Source of the DNA: Verrucomicrobiales bacterium
GTDB lineage: Bacteria; Verrucomicrobiota; Verrucomicrobiia; Limisphaerales; J093
Direction of reading: 5' to 3'
Length of the DNA: 27,340 nt
Assembly (NCBI GenBank): GCA_024233305.1
Contig: JACKPV010000046.1
Location: 1 to 27,340 of the forward strand
The notes under the pieces are model-generated. The model ran no database searches, was not told the DNA's origin, and saw nothing but the letters and a program-made list of their open reading frames with translations. Both the position numbers and the translations under genes were made by a program. Shown in pieces: positions 17,101 through 24,318 of this stretch (the first letter of the stretch is position 1; each line of letters opens with the position of its first letter).

Positions 17101-19031
17101 GCCTGGAAAGGATCCAGGTACGCACCGGGATGGAAGGTATCCCCTTCTCCGACCCGGATGTGCCCCGCCCAGTAATCCGCCCCGGGCGTGCTTTCGGCTT
17201 CGCCGGGCGGGGGCGAGATCCGGCGTCCCACCTCGGCCGTCGTCTCGACATACCGCGGGGCTTCGATCTCGCTGACCGCCGACCAGTCCATGGTCCCGGT
17301 GTCCGCATCCCATGCGGACAACGTGGTAGCCACGCTGCCGGTCAGGCGGGTGGCATCCTTGATCCCGGCGGCCAGCCAGGAGAACACCCGCTCGAACGCG
17401 ACGAAATCCTGTGAACCGTAACGGATAAGGGTGCGGTGGGCCGGGTGGTCGACATCGAGGAACGTGTAGAAGCGGGAGTCCCCCGTGATCTTGGCCCGCG
17501 GAAAGTCCAGCGGATCCTGGTATTCGATGAGCGGCGCGTTGCCGGCCGGCAGGGGCACCGCGGTTTCCATGGCCTCGGCCTCCGTGGCCACCTCCGGGCG
17601 CAGGTAGTGACTGTAATTCTCCGCCGCCGCGGGCCAGTGAAGGTCGTAGCGCACCAGTCGGTAGGGCCAGCGCAATCCCAGTTCGCCGGCCTCCAGCCAG
17701 TGAACCAGGAGATCGTTGAGGTTTCTCGTCTCCTGGGTCGCATAAAACTGCGGCTGGGCGCTCCCCGTGGGTTCATGCCGGTAAGTGAAGTCCACGGATT
17801 CCTGACTTAAAATCGGTTCCGGCAGCAAGTAACTGTCGTCCCGGCCGTCCTGCCACGCGGTGAGCAGTTCTCCCAGTTCGATCCCGACGTCGCTCGGCGT
17901 GGGTTGCTTGACGACATCCACGATCTCGAACCCGAGGTGTTGCCGGGTGATCCCGTCCTCGCGCAGATCCCCCAGAAGCTCCAGAAAGACACGTCCTTCC
18001 CGGTTGTAGGCGAGGATCTGTCCGTCGCCATTATACCAAAGCGTCCGGGGCTCCGTGGCAGTCTGCACTCCATCGGCCACCGGCAAGCGACCCGGTGTGA
18101 CATAGGGATCGGGCACCGTGCGTGGGAAGCTCTCATTGTAGACGACCTTGACATCGCCCACCGTGTTGCGAGGCACCGTCACGGGTTTGCCCAGGTCGGC
18201 AAAAACGTCATGGGTCCAGTAGATGCGGCGGGGTGGCTTGACCGCGCTGCCGGAGACGACATGGCTGGCGCGGAACAGCCGGTAATAGGCGCCGGATTCC
18301 TCCGAGTAGTTTGCGGGGTTTTGGGCGTAGTCGGGGGGCTCGGTGAGGCTGGGTTGCATCCGCTTCCACGTGATGGTGATCGGTCCCGGTTGCACGGCAA
18401 ACACCGCGCGGGCGTGCGGGCTCCAGTAATAAGGAGCGCCCTGATGGCTGCCATCCAACTCTCTTTGCCCCGCCGGCCAATGCGGCTCAGCAAACCAGTA
18501 ATCCTCCGGACGGACCGGCGGATTGCGGTTCGCCAACAGCTTGCCGTCCTCGTCCGTCTCGGGCACCGCCACCAAGGAGCCGAAGAGAAACGAGACTTGG
18601 CGACTGAGATACGGGGCCCCGACGCGAGCCGACTGCAGCACGGCGACCACCTGGCCCCCCTCGCGCCCGACCGGCAGGCCGGTCTGGACCGCGTTATCGG
18701 CGTAGCTCCCGTTCGGCACGCGGTTTTGCGGGCTCAAGGGCGCCGCCAGGGCGCCGAAGCCCACCCAGCTACGGAACTGTCCCAAGGTGGGCTGCGTAGT
18801 CGTCAGGCCCGCCGCGGATTGCTGGGCCACGCTCGGAGCCCGGCCGTCGGAGCCGGGAGGATTGCCCGGCGTCTCGGACAGCGGATAGCCCGCGAGGGAC
18901 TGGCTGTTGACCAGACCGCTTTGCGGGTCGAGTTGCAGGGGGAGCGTCTGGGGGAAGCCTGTGGCTGCGGCGCCTGCGAGCAGGACACCGCAGATCCGGA
19001 TGAGCCCGCTGATCCTGACCAGGTCGAACAT
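11106..19031 (-). CDS. Giant secreted multidomain protein (2641 aa)
   Basis: This uninterrupted frame encodes 2641 residues with a signal peptide (LIRICGVLLAGAAATGFPQ). ATG 19031 is preferred over 19058 because AAAGGA lies 6 nt upstream. The N-terminal ~880 residues are beta-rich and Trp/Tyr/Pro-rich with no family I recognise. A putative-Ig/cadherin-like domain covers ~887-984 (ending LVVQAVDDDSTATVNLVLEV). Residues ~1500-1800 hold an Asp/Asn-rich, possibly calcium-binding segment (NIQEDQNEGVDGTVNAEDA). From ~1795 to 2285 there are long Leu/Glu/Gln-rich helices predicted as coiled coils, interrupted by a more hydrophobic stretch near 2110-2150. A ~350-residue beta-rich tail ends the protein. 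Cysteines are rare. It is the centrepiece of the secreted-protein operon. The function is unknown; a surface fibre, adhesin or toxin-like delivery scaffold are possibilities, none shown. Confidence 0.88.
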   Translation of the reverse strand: MFDLVRISGLIRICGVLLAGAAATGFPQTLPLQLDPQSGLVNSQSLAGYPLSETPGNPPGSDGRAPSVAQQSAAGLTTTQPTLGQFRSWVGFGALAAPLSPQNRVPNGSYADNAVQTGLPVGREGGQVVAVLQSARVGAPYLSRQVSFLFGSLVAVPETDEDGKLLANRNPPVRPEDYWFAEPHWPAGQRELDGSHQGAPYYWSPHARAVFAVQPGPITITWKRMQPSLTEPPDYAQNPANYSEESGAYYRLFRASHVVSGSAVKPPRRIYWTHDVFADLGKPVTVPRNTVGDVKVVYNESFPRTVPDPYVTPGRLPVADGVQTATEPRTLWYNGDGQILAYNREGRVFLELLGDLREDGITRQHLGFEIVDVVKQPTPSDVGIELGELLTAWQDGRDDSYLLPEPILSQESVDFTYRHEPTGSAQPQFYATQETRNLNDLLVHWLEAGELGLRWPYRLVRYDLHWPAAAENYSHYLRPEVATEAEAMETAVPLPAGNAPLIEYQDPLDFPRAKITGDSRFYTFLDVDHPAHRTLIRYGSQDFVAFERVFSWLAAGIKDATRLTGSVATTLSAWDADTGTMDWSAVSEIEAPRYVETTAEVGRRISPPPGEAESTPGADYWAGHIRVGEGDTFHPGAYLDPFQAGFAAANRGAILPVNAIPGRNTLEVWWFRENDTDRARGFGAVYWPSVVARYSLGWPTDAREIILASNDGSGALDSLEAKGTIYFQNDPGEQGYNPNEEHALLLGGQAYALRDDLNVTTQPGFSSEPFVLLHYLAADERPAMAVFKVRREKPEAGILFDYLVEAGTILQAPMPLPLLPKPVIGSGEAAVNYNTEPPATGGDLPGNWDEATHGQGPFGHYQRFTYQDRKNEFWVYRAAHAGLPALTVGTYNPATESFDPPTAAIAVAGSDFAYTLHASRLPASLTLAAATDTTLPDWLRIDGFQLVGRPTEADLGTLALELVVQAVDDDSTATVNLVLEVRDSGAVVSQAPLAITSFNAYAGTSVTYVDRPPYLAASPAPANSFTMRFYYKTQPGFAWPGNPTPPPVDSIVPYLRPLDAGGEPVGIADSPDTASLDIVYRPYWPFRSTKLPELRLSQTVVRADKGLPDVGNQTSLQILYQQSIAADLTAARESAVLHDPTREKSADLAARGLERLPAGVRTEAFQGKTYFPNLPPHLAERVFFDPNRGSQGHLVLRGEFRDELVGERYLLLNVLRDTDLAAVQGLCPTGDPDKTAWDELVAGLATTLETFRENLPDVPGAYVPDEAREVVIGVGELARIVDDETAVAAYALSASGPGTGYLTLIAGNGRAFTPEAEPVSMYVIKVAAPIHPGEIKVIAAANPLSEQLTFQHTPDLAGRFADFEYDWRIAPPVDGTPPPVDAAMAGWTVLTQGLNRPRFTLGGAGIQVLTDNYIVLRYRAKDPAHPAFDEWSDWTVPQLAEGWIKRVLAGINPFNQRVTDLFNNEVNTDVSILTQAGGRWEGDVALNLQNIDDYGLIEIYETVLRRGKMLSVGAGINYGPANDALLLAAGYLNDLYLMVGNEAWADASNPTIGIGTKDRTYGEISTALFAFKGQVASLLEEELALLRGRDDFLQPGVETRPVYNRLFWNYTRGIDAGEVIYALNYNIQEDQNEGVDGTVNAEDALRLYPQGHGDAYGHFLTALKGYYALLMDTDFDWMPRTEAVSILGKPVQVDYLDERKFAAAAAATVRAGRQVFDLTWRRDYQPDKNHGWEYLGETRSNTSRKVDTTRYWGADHWASRTGQGAYLHWVVGNAILPDQDRDPTHEGIQKIDRTTVPELAELVAEAGALQASLDNAEGRLSPLGLPEEGLAFDINPNEVVGPQNRTHFEQIYERATRALNNAVAAFDDAKDVTRLMRSEQDSLVELQTQVDQQELAYRNQLIELYGTPYTDDIGPGRTWVQGYAGPDLVHYMYVDLPEIIFPELWNHTETTTFKIDLQDLPSDWVTSIYENFDFVVPSDDPGYANSPDRELYLEYELGPHGFAGKPSAWTGQRASPGRLQQSISEIIVAHRRLKQALYDNAGGKADLDKAIRQFNDQMRLLRAVSNLEKTNLVSAEAIADSESRYAVLSKDLETAISVADMVKDVMLQDLPDTSIFGVAFGGDLMFPVRAIIGALYAVSKLGLLSADAIAFRVQQNDVNVEREAMLANAQSIQDLQLQQAYRQGVYDLFQTFEQVQAALEAINLRLRELDDAARKHSALLTEGERIQEEREIFRRRAAGVIQGYRTRDAAFRIFRNEKLERYKTLFELAARYTLLAANAYDYETGLLHTDAGRAFVRRILGARALGVVRDGQPQFAGSNTGDPGLSSVLAEMKADWDVLKGRLGFNNPDAYGTTFSLRTENFRILPGAEGDEAWRDLLERARLVNLLDDPDVRRHCMQIGREDGLPVPGIVVEFGTTIANGRNFFGQALAAGDHAFSPTAFATKVFAAGVALEGYQGMEDPSALSGAVGFAGGASPGDPSLSFLDPDALAATPYIYLIPVGLDSMRSPPLGDASVVRTWRVDDVTVPLPFNVGQSEFSAGGRWQSADFLTEPLFSVRKHQAFRPVSSATRFELDLFTASGGLAPSQFTNNRLIGRSAWNSRWKLVIPGHTLLNDPKEGLERFVRSVKDIRLHLVTYSYAGN

Positions 19032-19037
19032 GATGAT

Positions 19038-19043
19038 TCCTTT
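19038..19043 (-). promoter_or_regulatory. Ribosome binding site deciding the start of the giant gene
   Basis: AAAGGA sits 6 nt upstream of ATG 19031 on the minus strand. It is one of few good Shine-Dalgarno sequences in the window and favours this start over the in-frame ATG 27 nt further upstream. Confidence 0.6.
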
Positions 19044-19113
19044 CGGTGCCTTGGCCATCGTTGCCGTGGTGGCCGCCTGCCAAGAGGGCCGGGGCGGCCT
19101 CTCAGGAAGATGG

Positions 19114-20379
19114 TTAATCGACGCGCACCAGCAATACCCGGAAGGTGTAGGTGCCCAGTCCGACCGTCAGCGGAAAATCCTGAATCTCAAAGTTGTTGCC
19201 GGCATAGGCGATGCCGTATTCGTCCGGCACTTCGAGCCACGCGCCTAACAGTGTGCTCGTGGTGTACTTTGCCGCGACGACGTAGGTGTTGCCGGCGTTG
19301 AACCCGTTCGGATAGGAGAACGTGATGTCGCGGGTTTGAACAATCGACGACGTGCTGGCGGTGGCGGAACGGACGACGAGGCCGCCCAGGTCGTCCCCGT
19401 TCCGAATGCTGAGTGAGCCGGCGAAATTCTGCGTGCCGGTCGCGTTCAGCTTGGCGACATTGCCGCTCAACCGGGCGTCCGAGAGGGTGCCCGTGGTGAT
19501 CTTCGAGGCGTCGAGATTCGGGATGCGCGCCGGGTTGAACGTGCCGGTGGTGGTCTTCGAGGCGTCGAGATCGGGAAGGCGCGCACTGCCAATGACGCCG
19601 CTGACAATCTGGGACCCGCTCAGACCCGGAATCCGCGCGGTCGAGAGCGTGCCGCTCGTGATCTTCGAGGCGTCCAGATTAGGGATTTGCGGGATCGGCA
19701 CCGTGCCGCTGGTCAGATTGCCCGCGTTGATCCCGGTCAGACCGGCGCCGTTGCCCACGAAAGCACTCGCCCGCGCGGTGCCGTTGACGTCCAAGTCAGC
19801 CTGCGGCGTTTCCGTCTTGATGCCCACCGAACCGCTGGCCGCGGTGACCACCAGGCCGCCGGCGTTGCTGACCAGCGCCCCAGCATTCTGCGCAAGAAAG
19901 CTGTAGGGCGAGGTCAACAACCGAAGCCGCGGGGCGATCTCCAGGTCCGTCGCTCCCAAACCCTTCACCGTGATCCCAATGAACCGATCCGAAGCGGTCG
20001 GGCCGCCGAAGACCGAGGCCAGCGTCGGTTTGGGAATGATGTCCACGGCGCCTCCTTCGCCCAGCATCACGCTGAAGTAACCCTTGTCGACGGTGACCGT
20101 CTGCTGCTCAGCCCACAACAGGTTGCTCACGTCGCCCCCCTGCGAGACGTCGTAGATGCGGAAGACGATGTCGTAGTTCGTGGGGGAGTTGTTCCCCAAG
20201 GGTTGGGCGTTCGCGTCGGTCAGGTAACCTTGATAGGACAAACGGTCCGGCGGATTGGCATCGGCGGCGCGACTCAGCGGGCTTGCGGGGGTCAGACCAA
20301 GGGCCAAAACAAGGCCGGCCCGCAGGAGCGTCAGGGAACGGATGGGGATGGTCATGGTGCGTTTCACGGTGGATTGCAT
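19114..20379 (-). CDS. Secreted tail-fibre-like protein with 18-residue repeats
   Basis: A protein of about 421 residues with a signal peptide (LLRAGLVLALGLTPASPLSRA). Residues ~45-170 form a module (YQGYLTDANAQPLG ... VDKGYFSVMLGEGG ... TSPYSFLAQNA) that also occurs in the kelch protein of the same operon. A short linker with QADLDVNGTARASAFVGNG leads into five 18-residue repeats and then a C-terminal globular domain (NTYVVAAKY...YTFRVLLVRVD). The VGIKTETPQADLDVNGT and GAGLTGI phrases are typical of phage tail-fibre-like surface proteins, in which repeats trimerise into a shaft. The frame is open up to ATG 20457, but 20379 or 20355 places the signal peptide nearer the start. It lies 82 nt upstream of the giant gene. 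A filamentous, trimeric surface protein is inferred. Confidence 0.83.
   Translation of the reverse strand: MQSTVKRTMTIPIRSLTLLRAGLVLALGLTPASPLSRAADANPPDRLSYQGYLTDANAQPLGNNSPTNYDIVFRIYDVSQGGDVSNLLWAEQQTVTVDKGYFSVMLGEGGAVDIIPKPTLASVFGGPTASDRFIGITVKGLGATDLEIAPRLRLLTSPYSFLAQNAGALVSNAGGLVVTAASGSVGIKTETPQADLDVNGTARASAFVGNGAGLTGINAGNLTSGTVPIPQIPNLDASKITSGTLSTARIPGLSGSQIVSGVIGSARLPDLDASKTTTGTFNPARIPNLDASKITTGTLSDARLSGNVAKLNATGTQNFAGSLSIRNGDDLGGLVVRSATASTSSIVQTRDITFSYPNGFNAGNTYVVAAKYTTSTLLGAWLEVPDEYGIAYAGNNFEIQDFPLTVGLGTYTFRVLLVRVD
19462..19731 (-). repeat. Five in-frame 54-bp repeats coding an 18-residue shaft motif
   Basis: Five consecutive 18-residue units follow the pattern LDASKITSGTLSTARIPG. 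The variants begin INAGNLTSG, LDASKITSG, LSGSQIVSG, LDASKTTTG and LDASKITTG. Regular spacing and the Ile/Leu-x-x-x-Ser/Thr-Gly pattern suggest a beta-helical or triple-stranded fibre. Nucleotide identity among units 2, 4 and 5 is high, so slippage or recombination could change copy number. Confidence 0.85.
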
Positions 20380-20491
20380 GGAAAGCGGATGGGACGAGAA
20401 CGAATGGGCGGCAAGGGCGGTTCGCGGGCGCGGGTGATTGGGGAGGACGGGGTTCATGGTGAGTGAGGTCCGGGGTCGGGGCGCACGGGAA

Positions 20492-22402
20492 TCAGTGGTG
20501 GACGAGGGTGCCCAGTTCGCTGACCCGGTTCAGGAGGAACCGTCCCCGCGTCTCGAAGGTGCGGGTCTCACTACCTTGGCCGCCAAAACGAATGGTCTCA
20601 GCATAGTCGCCCTGCAGGGCCTCGCCACTCAGCGTCAGGCTGACGAAATCGTCCGCGGGCGGCGCGAAGCTGAGCTGAATCTCGCGAGTAATCGAGAAGG
20701 ACTCCTCGCCGCGAGGCAGCACCTGCTCGAAGCGGGCGTCGAGGTTGTCGTGGTCGGGATGATAGGTATGCAGGAACGGATTCGTGGCGTGATCGTTCTC
20801 GTTCACGGCAATCGTCGCGGCCAGATCACCGCCTTCGGCGAAAACCCCGGTGCAGGGCCAGGGAACGTTGGCCTCGGACCAGGGAAGATGACTGGCACTG
20901 ATGCGGCGGGCACCGCCCAGTTGCGCGGGGTCCAAGGCCTGCTCCTGCGTAGCGAGGATCGTGCCGGCACCCTGCGCGCCCAAACCGTAATAAACGCGCT
21001 GCAGAAGCACGACATCGCCGCTGGCTTCATCATGGTGGAGGATCAACCGGAGCGGAAACGGGCGCAGCACCTCGCCGAGGGTGGTGTCCTCTTGTGCGAC
21101 CTGATAGCTGCCATCGGGGTTGGAGAGCGGGGCCCCCTCGCCGTCGCGAGCGTAGGTGCGCAAATAGTGCCGCACCTGGTTCACGGAGGCGTCCCCAATC
21201 CACAACCCCGCGCGCGAAGCGGCCACCGCCGAGACCGGCACGTCGACCTGGGCCAGGCCGAGAGAATCGGTGAGCCGCAGGATGCCCGCGAAAAGGTCGC
21301 CGGGATTGCCGCTCAGCGCGGTTCGATTGAGCCCAAGCACCACCTCGATATCCGATCCGGCCTGTCCCCGGGGTGCGAGGGTCATGGACCGGGCCTGGGC
21401 ATTGAGCCCCGCGTAGGCGTAGGTCAGGGTGGTGAGGTCGAGATCGCCGCGCAGCAGGAGCGGAGGCGTCCCGGCAATGTTCGCCTGGCCGGTCGGGGCC
21501 GCCTCGGAGGCCAACAAGGTAAAGGTCACCTGAATCTCCGAAGCGACCAGATTCCGGAGCCGGAATCGATATTGGCCCATGGCGGTGTTGAAGTGCGCCC
21601 CGTCGCTGGATTGGAGTTCGATCTCGAACGGGCCGTAATACCGGTTGTAGAGATCGCCCGCTCGCAACCAGAAGGCCTGACCTCGCACGACGGGCGTGGT
21701 GCGCAGGGCGTAGAGTCGTTGGGGATTGCCCGCGCCGAGGGCGCCGCCAACGTAGCGGTAGATTTCCGCGTTTTGAAGCAGGGCCGGTTCGCGCGACAGA
21801 AAAGACTCGAACGAGGGAGGATCGACCGTCGGTGTCGGAAAGCCCAAGAAATTGAGCCCCGAAGTCCGCCAATCATAGGCCGGCGGGGCTGGATGTCCTT
21901 TGAGGTTCCATTGGTAGGTGGCCACGGCATCGTCGATCCGGACGAGATAGCCGGCGTTGGCCTGCAACCGATGCAGTTCGGAGCTGCCCCCGAGCGAGCG
22001 GTTCCAACTGGCCCACTGACTGCTGGATCCAGTGGGGAGTTGCGGACTGTCTATGAACTGGTGGGTGCCGGGTGCCGGCTGCCAAAGCCAGATCTCTTGG
22101 ATGGGATTCGCGGGGTCACCGCCGATCAGCTCGTCCAACGTGGCGTAGGACGCGTCCACCTGCAGGTAGACCGCCGTCCAGCCGGCCTTCAACTCCACCA
22201 CCTGGGTCGCCCACTGCGCCTGGCCCGCCGGCGAACCGAATCCGAGCAAGGCACCAAGTAGAAGGCATTTGCCGGACGCGAGGAGCGAATTGCCGAAGCC
22301 AAACCGCGGGCGCGCGGGGGTTCCGCGTTCGGCCCGCGAGAAACACCGGCGCAGGCAATCGAATGGCGGCGGGAGGGGGATCGTCATGAGCAGGGAATTC
22401 AC
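20492..22402 (-). CDS. Secreted protein of unknown function (636 aa)
   Basis: An exported 636-residue protein with a long basic N-region and a hydrophobic segment (CLLLGALLGFGSPAGQA) before a likely cleavage site at ~62. The mature part opens with VELKAGWTAVYLQVD and is rich in beta-prone, Trp-containing sequence. Several phrases describe repeated sandwich-like units (LQANAGYLVRI, TFTLLASEAAPTG, LILHHDEASGDVVLLQRVYYG, SFAPPADDFVSLTLSGEAL). I do not recognise a Pfam family, and no catalytic motif stands out. The ATG overlaps the kelch gene's stop by 4 nt (ATGA); an alternative ATG lies 15 nt downstream. It is followed by the fibre-like gene. Position and export signal support a role in the same extracellular assembly, but the activity is unknown. 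Confidence 0.82.
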   Translation of the reverse strand: MNSLLMTIPLPPPFDCLRRCFSRAERGTPARPRFGFGNSLLASGKCLLLGALLGFGSPAGQAQWATQVVELKAGWTAVYLQVDASYATLDELIGGDPANPIQEIWLWQPAPGTHQFIDSPQLPTGSSSQWASWNRSLGGSSELHRLQANAGYLVRIDDAVATYQWNLKGHPAPPAYDWRTSGLNFLGFPTPTVDPPSFESFLSREPALLQNAEIYRYVGGALGAGNPQRLYALRTTPVVRGQAFWLRAGDLYNRYYGPFEIELQSSDGAHFNTAMGQYRFRLRNLVASEIQVTFTLLASEAAPTGQANIAGTPPLLLRGDLDLTTLTYAYAGLNAQARSMTLAPRGQAGSDIEVVLGLNRTALSGNPGDLFAGILRLTDSLGLAQVDVPVSAVAASRAGLWIGDASVNQVRHYLRTYARDGEGAPLSNPDGSYQVAQEDTTLGEVLRPFPLRLILHHDEASGDVVLLQRVYYGLGAQGAGTILATQEQALDPAQLGGARRISASHLPWSEANVPWPCTGVFAEGGDLAATIAVNENDHATNPFLHTYHPDHDNLDARFEQVLPRGEESFSITREIQLSFAPPADDFVSLTLSGEALQGDYAETIRFGGQGSETRTFETRGRFLLNRVSELGTLVHH

Positions 22403-24129
22403 GGCTTGCGATGGAAATACCAGGTCGGTTGGGGCGTCAGACGCTCCAAGGAGCCGATGGCTTGGGTGGCATTGCGTCCGCCGAACACCAGGATTTCAGT
22501 GCCGGTCCAGACGGCGGTTGGGTTCCGGCGGGCCAGCGGATTTCCGGCAGTACTCAGCGCGCGCCAACGACGCGCGACAGGATCGTAGGCATGCCCCTCG
22601 GCGGTCGGTCCGGCGGCCGTTTCCCCGGCCACCACCAGCATTTCCTGACCAGTCCAGACCGCCGCATGGCCGCGCCGTGCCGTAGGCGCTCCATCTGTCG
22701 GCAGGGCCTCCCACACATCCGTGGCCGGATCGTACGCCGCGCCGTCGCCAACGAGTTCCCCGGCTGCGTTGCGTCCGCCCCAGATAACCATCTGCTGTCC
22801 CGTCCACACCGCCGCGTGTCCACTGCGAGCGGAAGGCGCGCCACTCAGGCTCAACGGGCTCCAAGCCGACGGGACGCCACCGGAGTTCAGCTCCAAACGA
22901 GCCCCATCGCCGACCGGGCCGGCTTCGCCTTCCCCGCCCCAAAAGAGCAACTTATCCCCGGCCAGCACTCCCGTGGCGAGGTGGCGGGCCGCCGGCGCAC
23001 CGGGCAAGGAAAGCTCGGTCCACTGCGCGGCTCCCGGCTCCCAAAAGGCGCCCTCCGCCAGCAACCCGGTGGCATTGCGTCCCCCCCAAACCAGAAACCG
23101 GCTCCCGGTCCAGGCAGCCACATGCCCGACCCGACCCACCGGGCCCTCCGGGAGCGGTCGCCAAGCTTGCGCGACGGGATCGTACGCGCCTCCGCTGGCC
23201 AGAAAACTCCCGCCGGCAGAGCCCCCCCACACGATGGCCTCGGTTCCGGTCCAGGCCGTGCCATGCCCGCTACGGGCCACCGGAGCGTCGAGGGGAGAAA
23301 TCTCACGCCAAGCCTCGGGCTCCGGCCGGTAAAGCGCACCGCTCCCCGAAAGCACCCCCGAAGCCAGTTCGCCGCCCCAAACAAAAAGCTCCCCGGACGT
23401 CCACACGCCCGTCTGACCGAAACGCGGCAACGGTTCTCCCACAGGGGTTCCGTCGCTCCAACCGGGAGCGGGAACGGTCATGAACAGCGCGAAACCCTGC
23501 GCCACCAAGGCAGGATCGTTCGGCGTGGCGGAGACCGCCGTCATCCCCGCGAACGAACCACCCCCGACCGCCCCGGACAGCGCCGACAACTGATCGCTGA
23601 GGTCCGCCATCCTTTGCTCGAGCGCGGCCACCTGGCCGTTCAAACCGGCCAGAACGCTCGGTGCCAGTTTGGCCGCGTCGATGGCCCCGTCCGGCACGGC
23701 CGCCGCCATCACCGCATACGGCGCCGCCGCCAACCGATGATCCGGTTGGAGCAGGCGGAAACCGCTGACGCCGTCATCGAACCAGATGCGTAGATAGACG
23801 GCTTCGTTAGCGAATACGGCCGGCGTGAGCGGGGCCATGTGGGAGACCGAGGCATCCCCGAGCAGCACGGAATACAGGCCCCGGCTGACCGGCAGGGTGA
23901 CCGCGGCGTCGGGTTCGCCATCCAGGTCGAGGTCGGAGGCATTGGCCCAGAAGATCTCCCCAGCGCCCGCATCAACGAGGGCAAACTTGAAATCCCCTTC
24001 GCCCTCGAACACCCGTGAATCGACCAGAATCCGCCCTTGATGATGCAATACCAGCGGAACATCTCCCACGGTAGAAACGCAGGCCAGTAACGCGAGGAAC
24101 AGTCGTCGTTTGCCAGTCCAGGTCGCCAA
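22399..24129 (-). CDS. Secreted seven-blade kelch-repeat beta-propeller protein
   Basis: A 576-residue protein with a hydrophobic N-terminus (LFLALLACVSTVG) that probably acts as a signal peptide. Residues ~25-145 match the N-terminal module of the fibre-like protein (HHQGRILVDSR ... SRGLYSVLLGDASV ... AAAPYAVMAAAV). A short coiled coil follows (QVAALEQRMADLSDQLSAL). From ~235 to the end are seven kelch-like blades, each with a (V/A)WTG-x(3,6)-WGG core (VWTSGELFVWGG, AWTGTEAIVWGG, AWTGSRFLVWGG, VWTGQQMVIWGG and variants), consistent with a closed propeller. No galactose-oxidase copper ligands are apparent, so carbohydrate or protein binding is likelier than catalysis. The start appears to be TTG 24129: no ATG or GTG lies between the upstream stop and the signal segment. 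It is the first gene of the 16-kb operon. Confidence 0.88.
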   Translation of the reverse strand: MATWTGKRRLFLALLACVSTVGDVPLVLHHQGRILVDSRVFEGEGDFKFALVDAGAGEIFWANASDLDLDGEPDAAVTLPVSRGLYSVLLGDASVSHMAPLTPAVFANEAVYLRIWFDDGVSGFRLLQPDHRLAAAPYAVMAAAVPDGAIDAAKLAPSVLAGLNGQVAALEQRMADLSDQLSALSGAVGGGSFAGMTAVSATPNDPALVAQGFALFMTVPAPGWSDGTPVGEPLPRFGQTGVWTSGELFVWGGELASGVLSGSGALYRPEPEAWREISPLDAPVARSGHGTAWTGTEAIVWGGSAGGSFLASGGAYDPVAQAWRPLPEGPVGRVGHVAAWTGSRFLVWGGRNATGLLAEGAFWEPGAAQWTELSLPGAPAARHLATGVLAGDKLLFWGGEGEAGPVGDGARLELNSGGVPSAWSPLSLSGAPSARSGHAAVWTGQQMVIWGGRNAAGELVGDGAAYDPATDVWEALPTDGAPTARRGHAAVWTGQEMLVVAGETAAGPTAEGHAYDPVARRWRALSTAGNPLARRNPTAVWTGTEILVFGGRNATQAIGSLERLTPQPTWYFHRKP

Positions 24130-24170
24130 AGCGCTGGAAGATTCGTAGGACTCATCCCCGGTGTCAAGTG

Positions 24171-24183
24171 CCCTGATTCAGGG
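24171..24183. promoter_or_regulatory. Short palindrome in a divergent intergenic region
   Basis: CCCTGATTCAGGG is a 6-bp inverted repeat around a single central base. It lies between the divergently oriented kelch operon and the DNRLRE gene, 42 bp from the kelch start. The position suits an operator, but no regulator is known and no clear promoter could be assigned. The rest of 24130-24318 shows nothing else. Confidence 0.3.
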
Positions 24184-24318
24184 ACTATTTCCTCGGCCGC
24201 GAAATAAGCTGGGCTGGTGAGGGACTCGCAAAGGCGCGGGGCCGGCTCCCAGGCGGTCAAGTTCGTGACAGGCGCGATCTCCCGGCCTACGCTATGCGGA
24301 TTGCAAGGGCATCGCATT

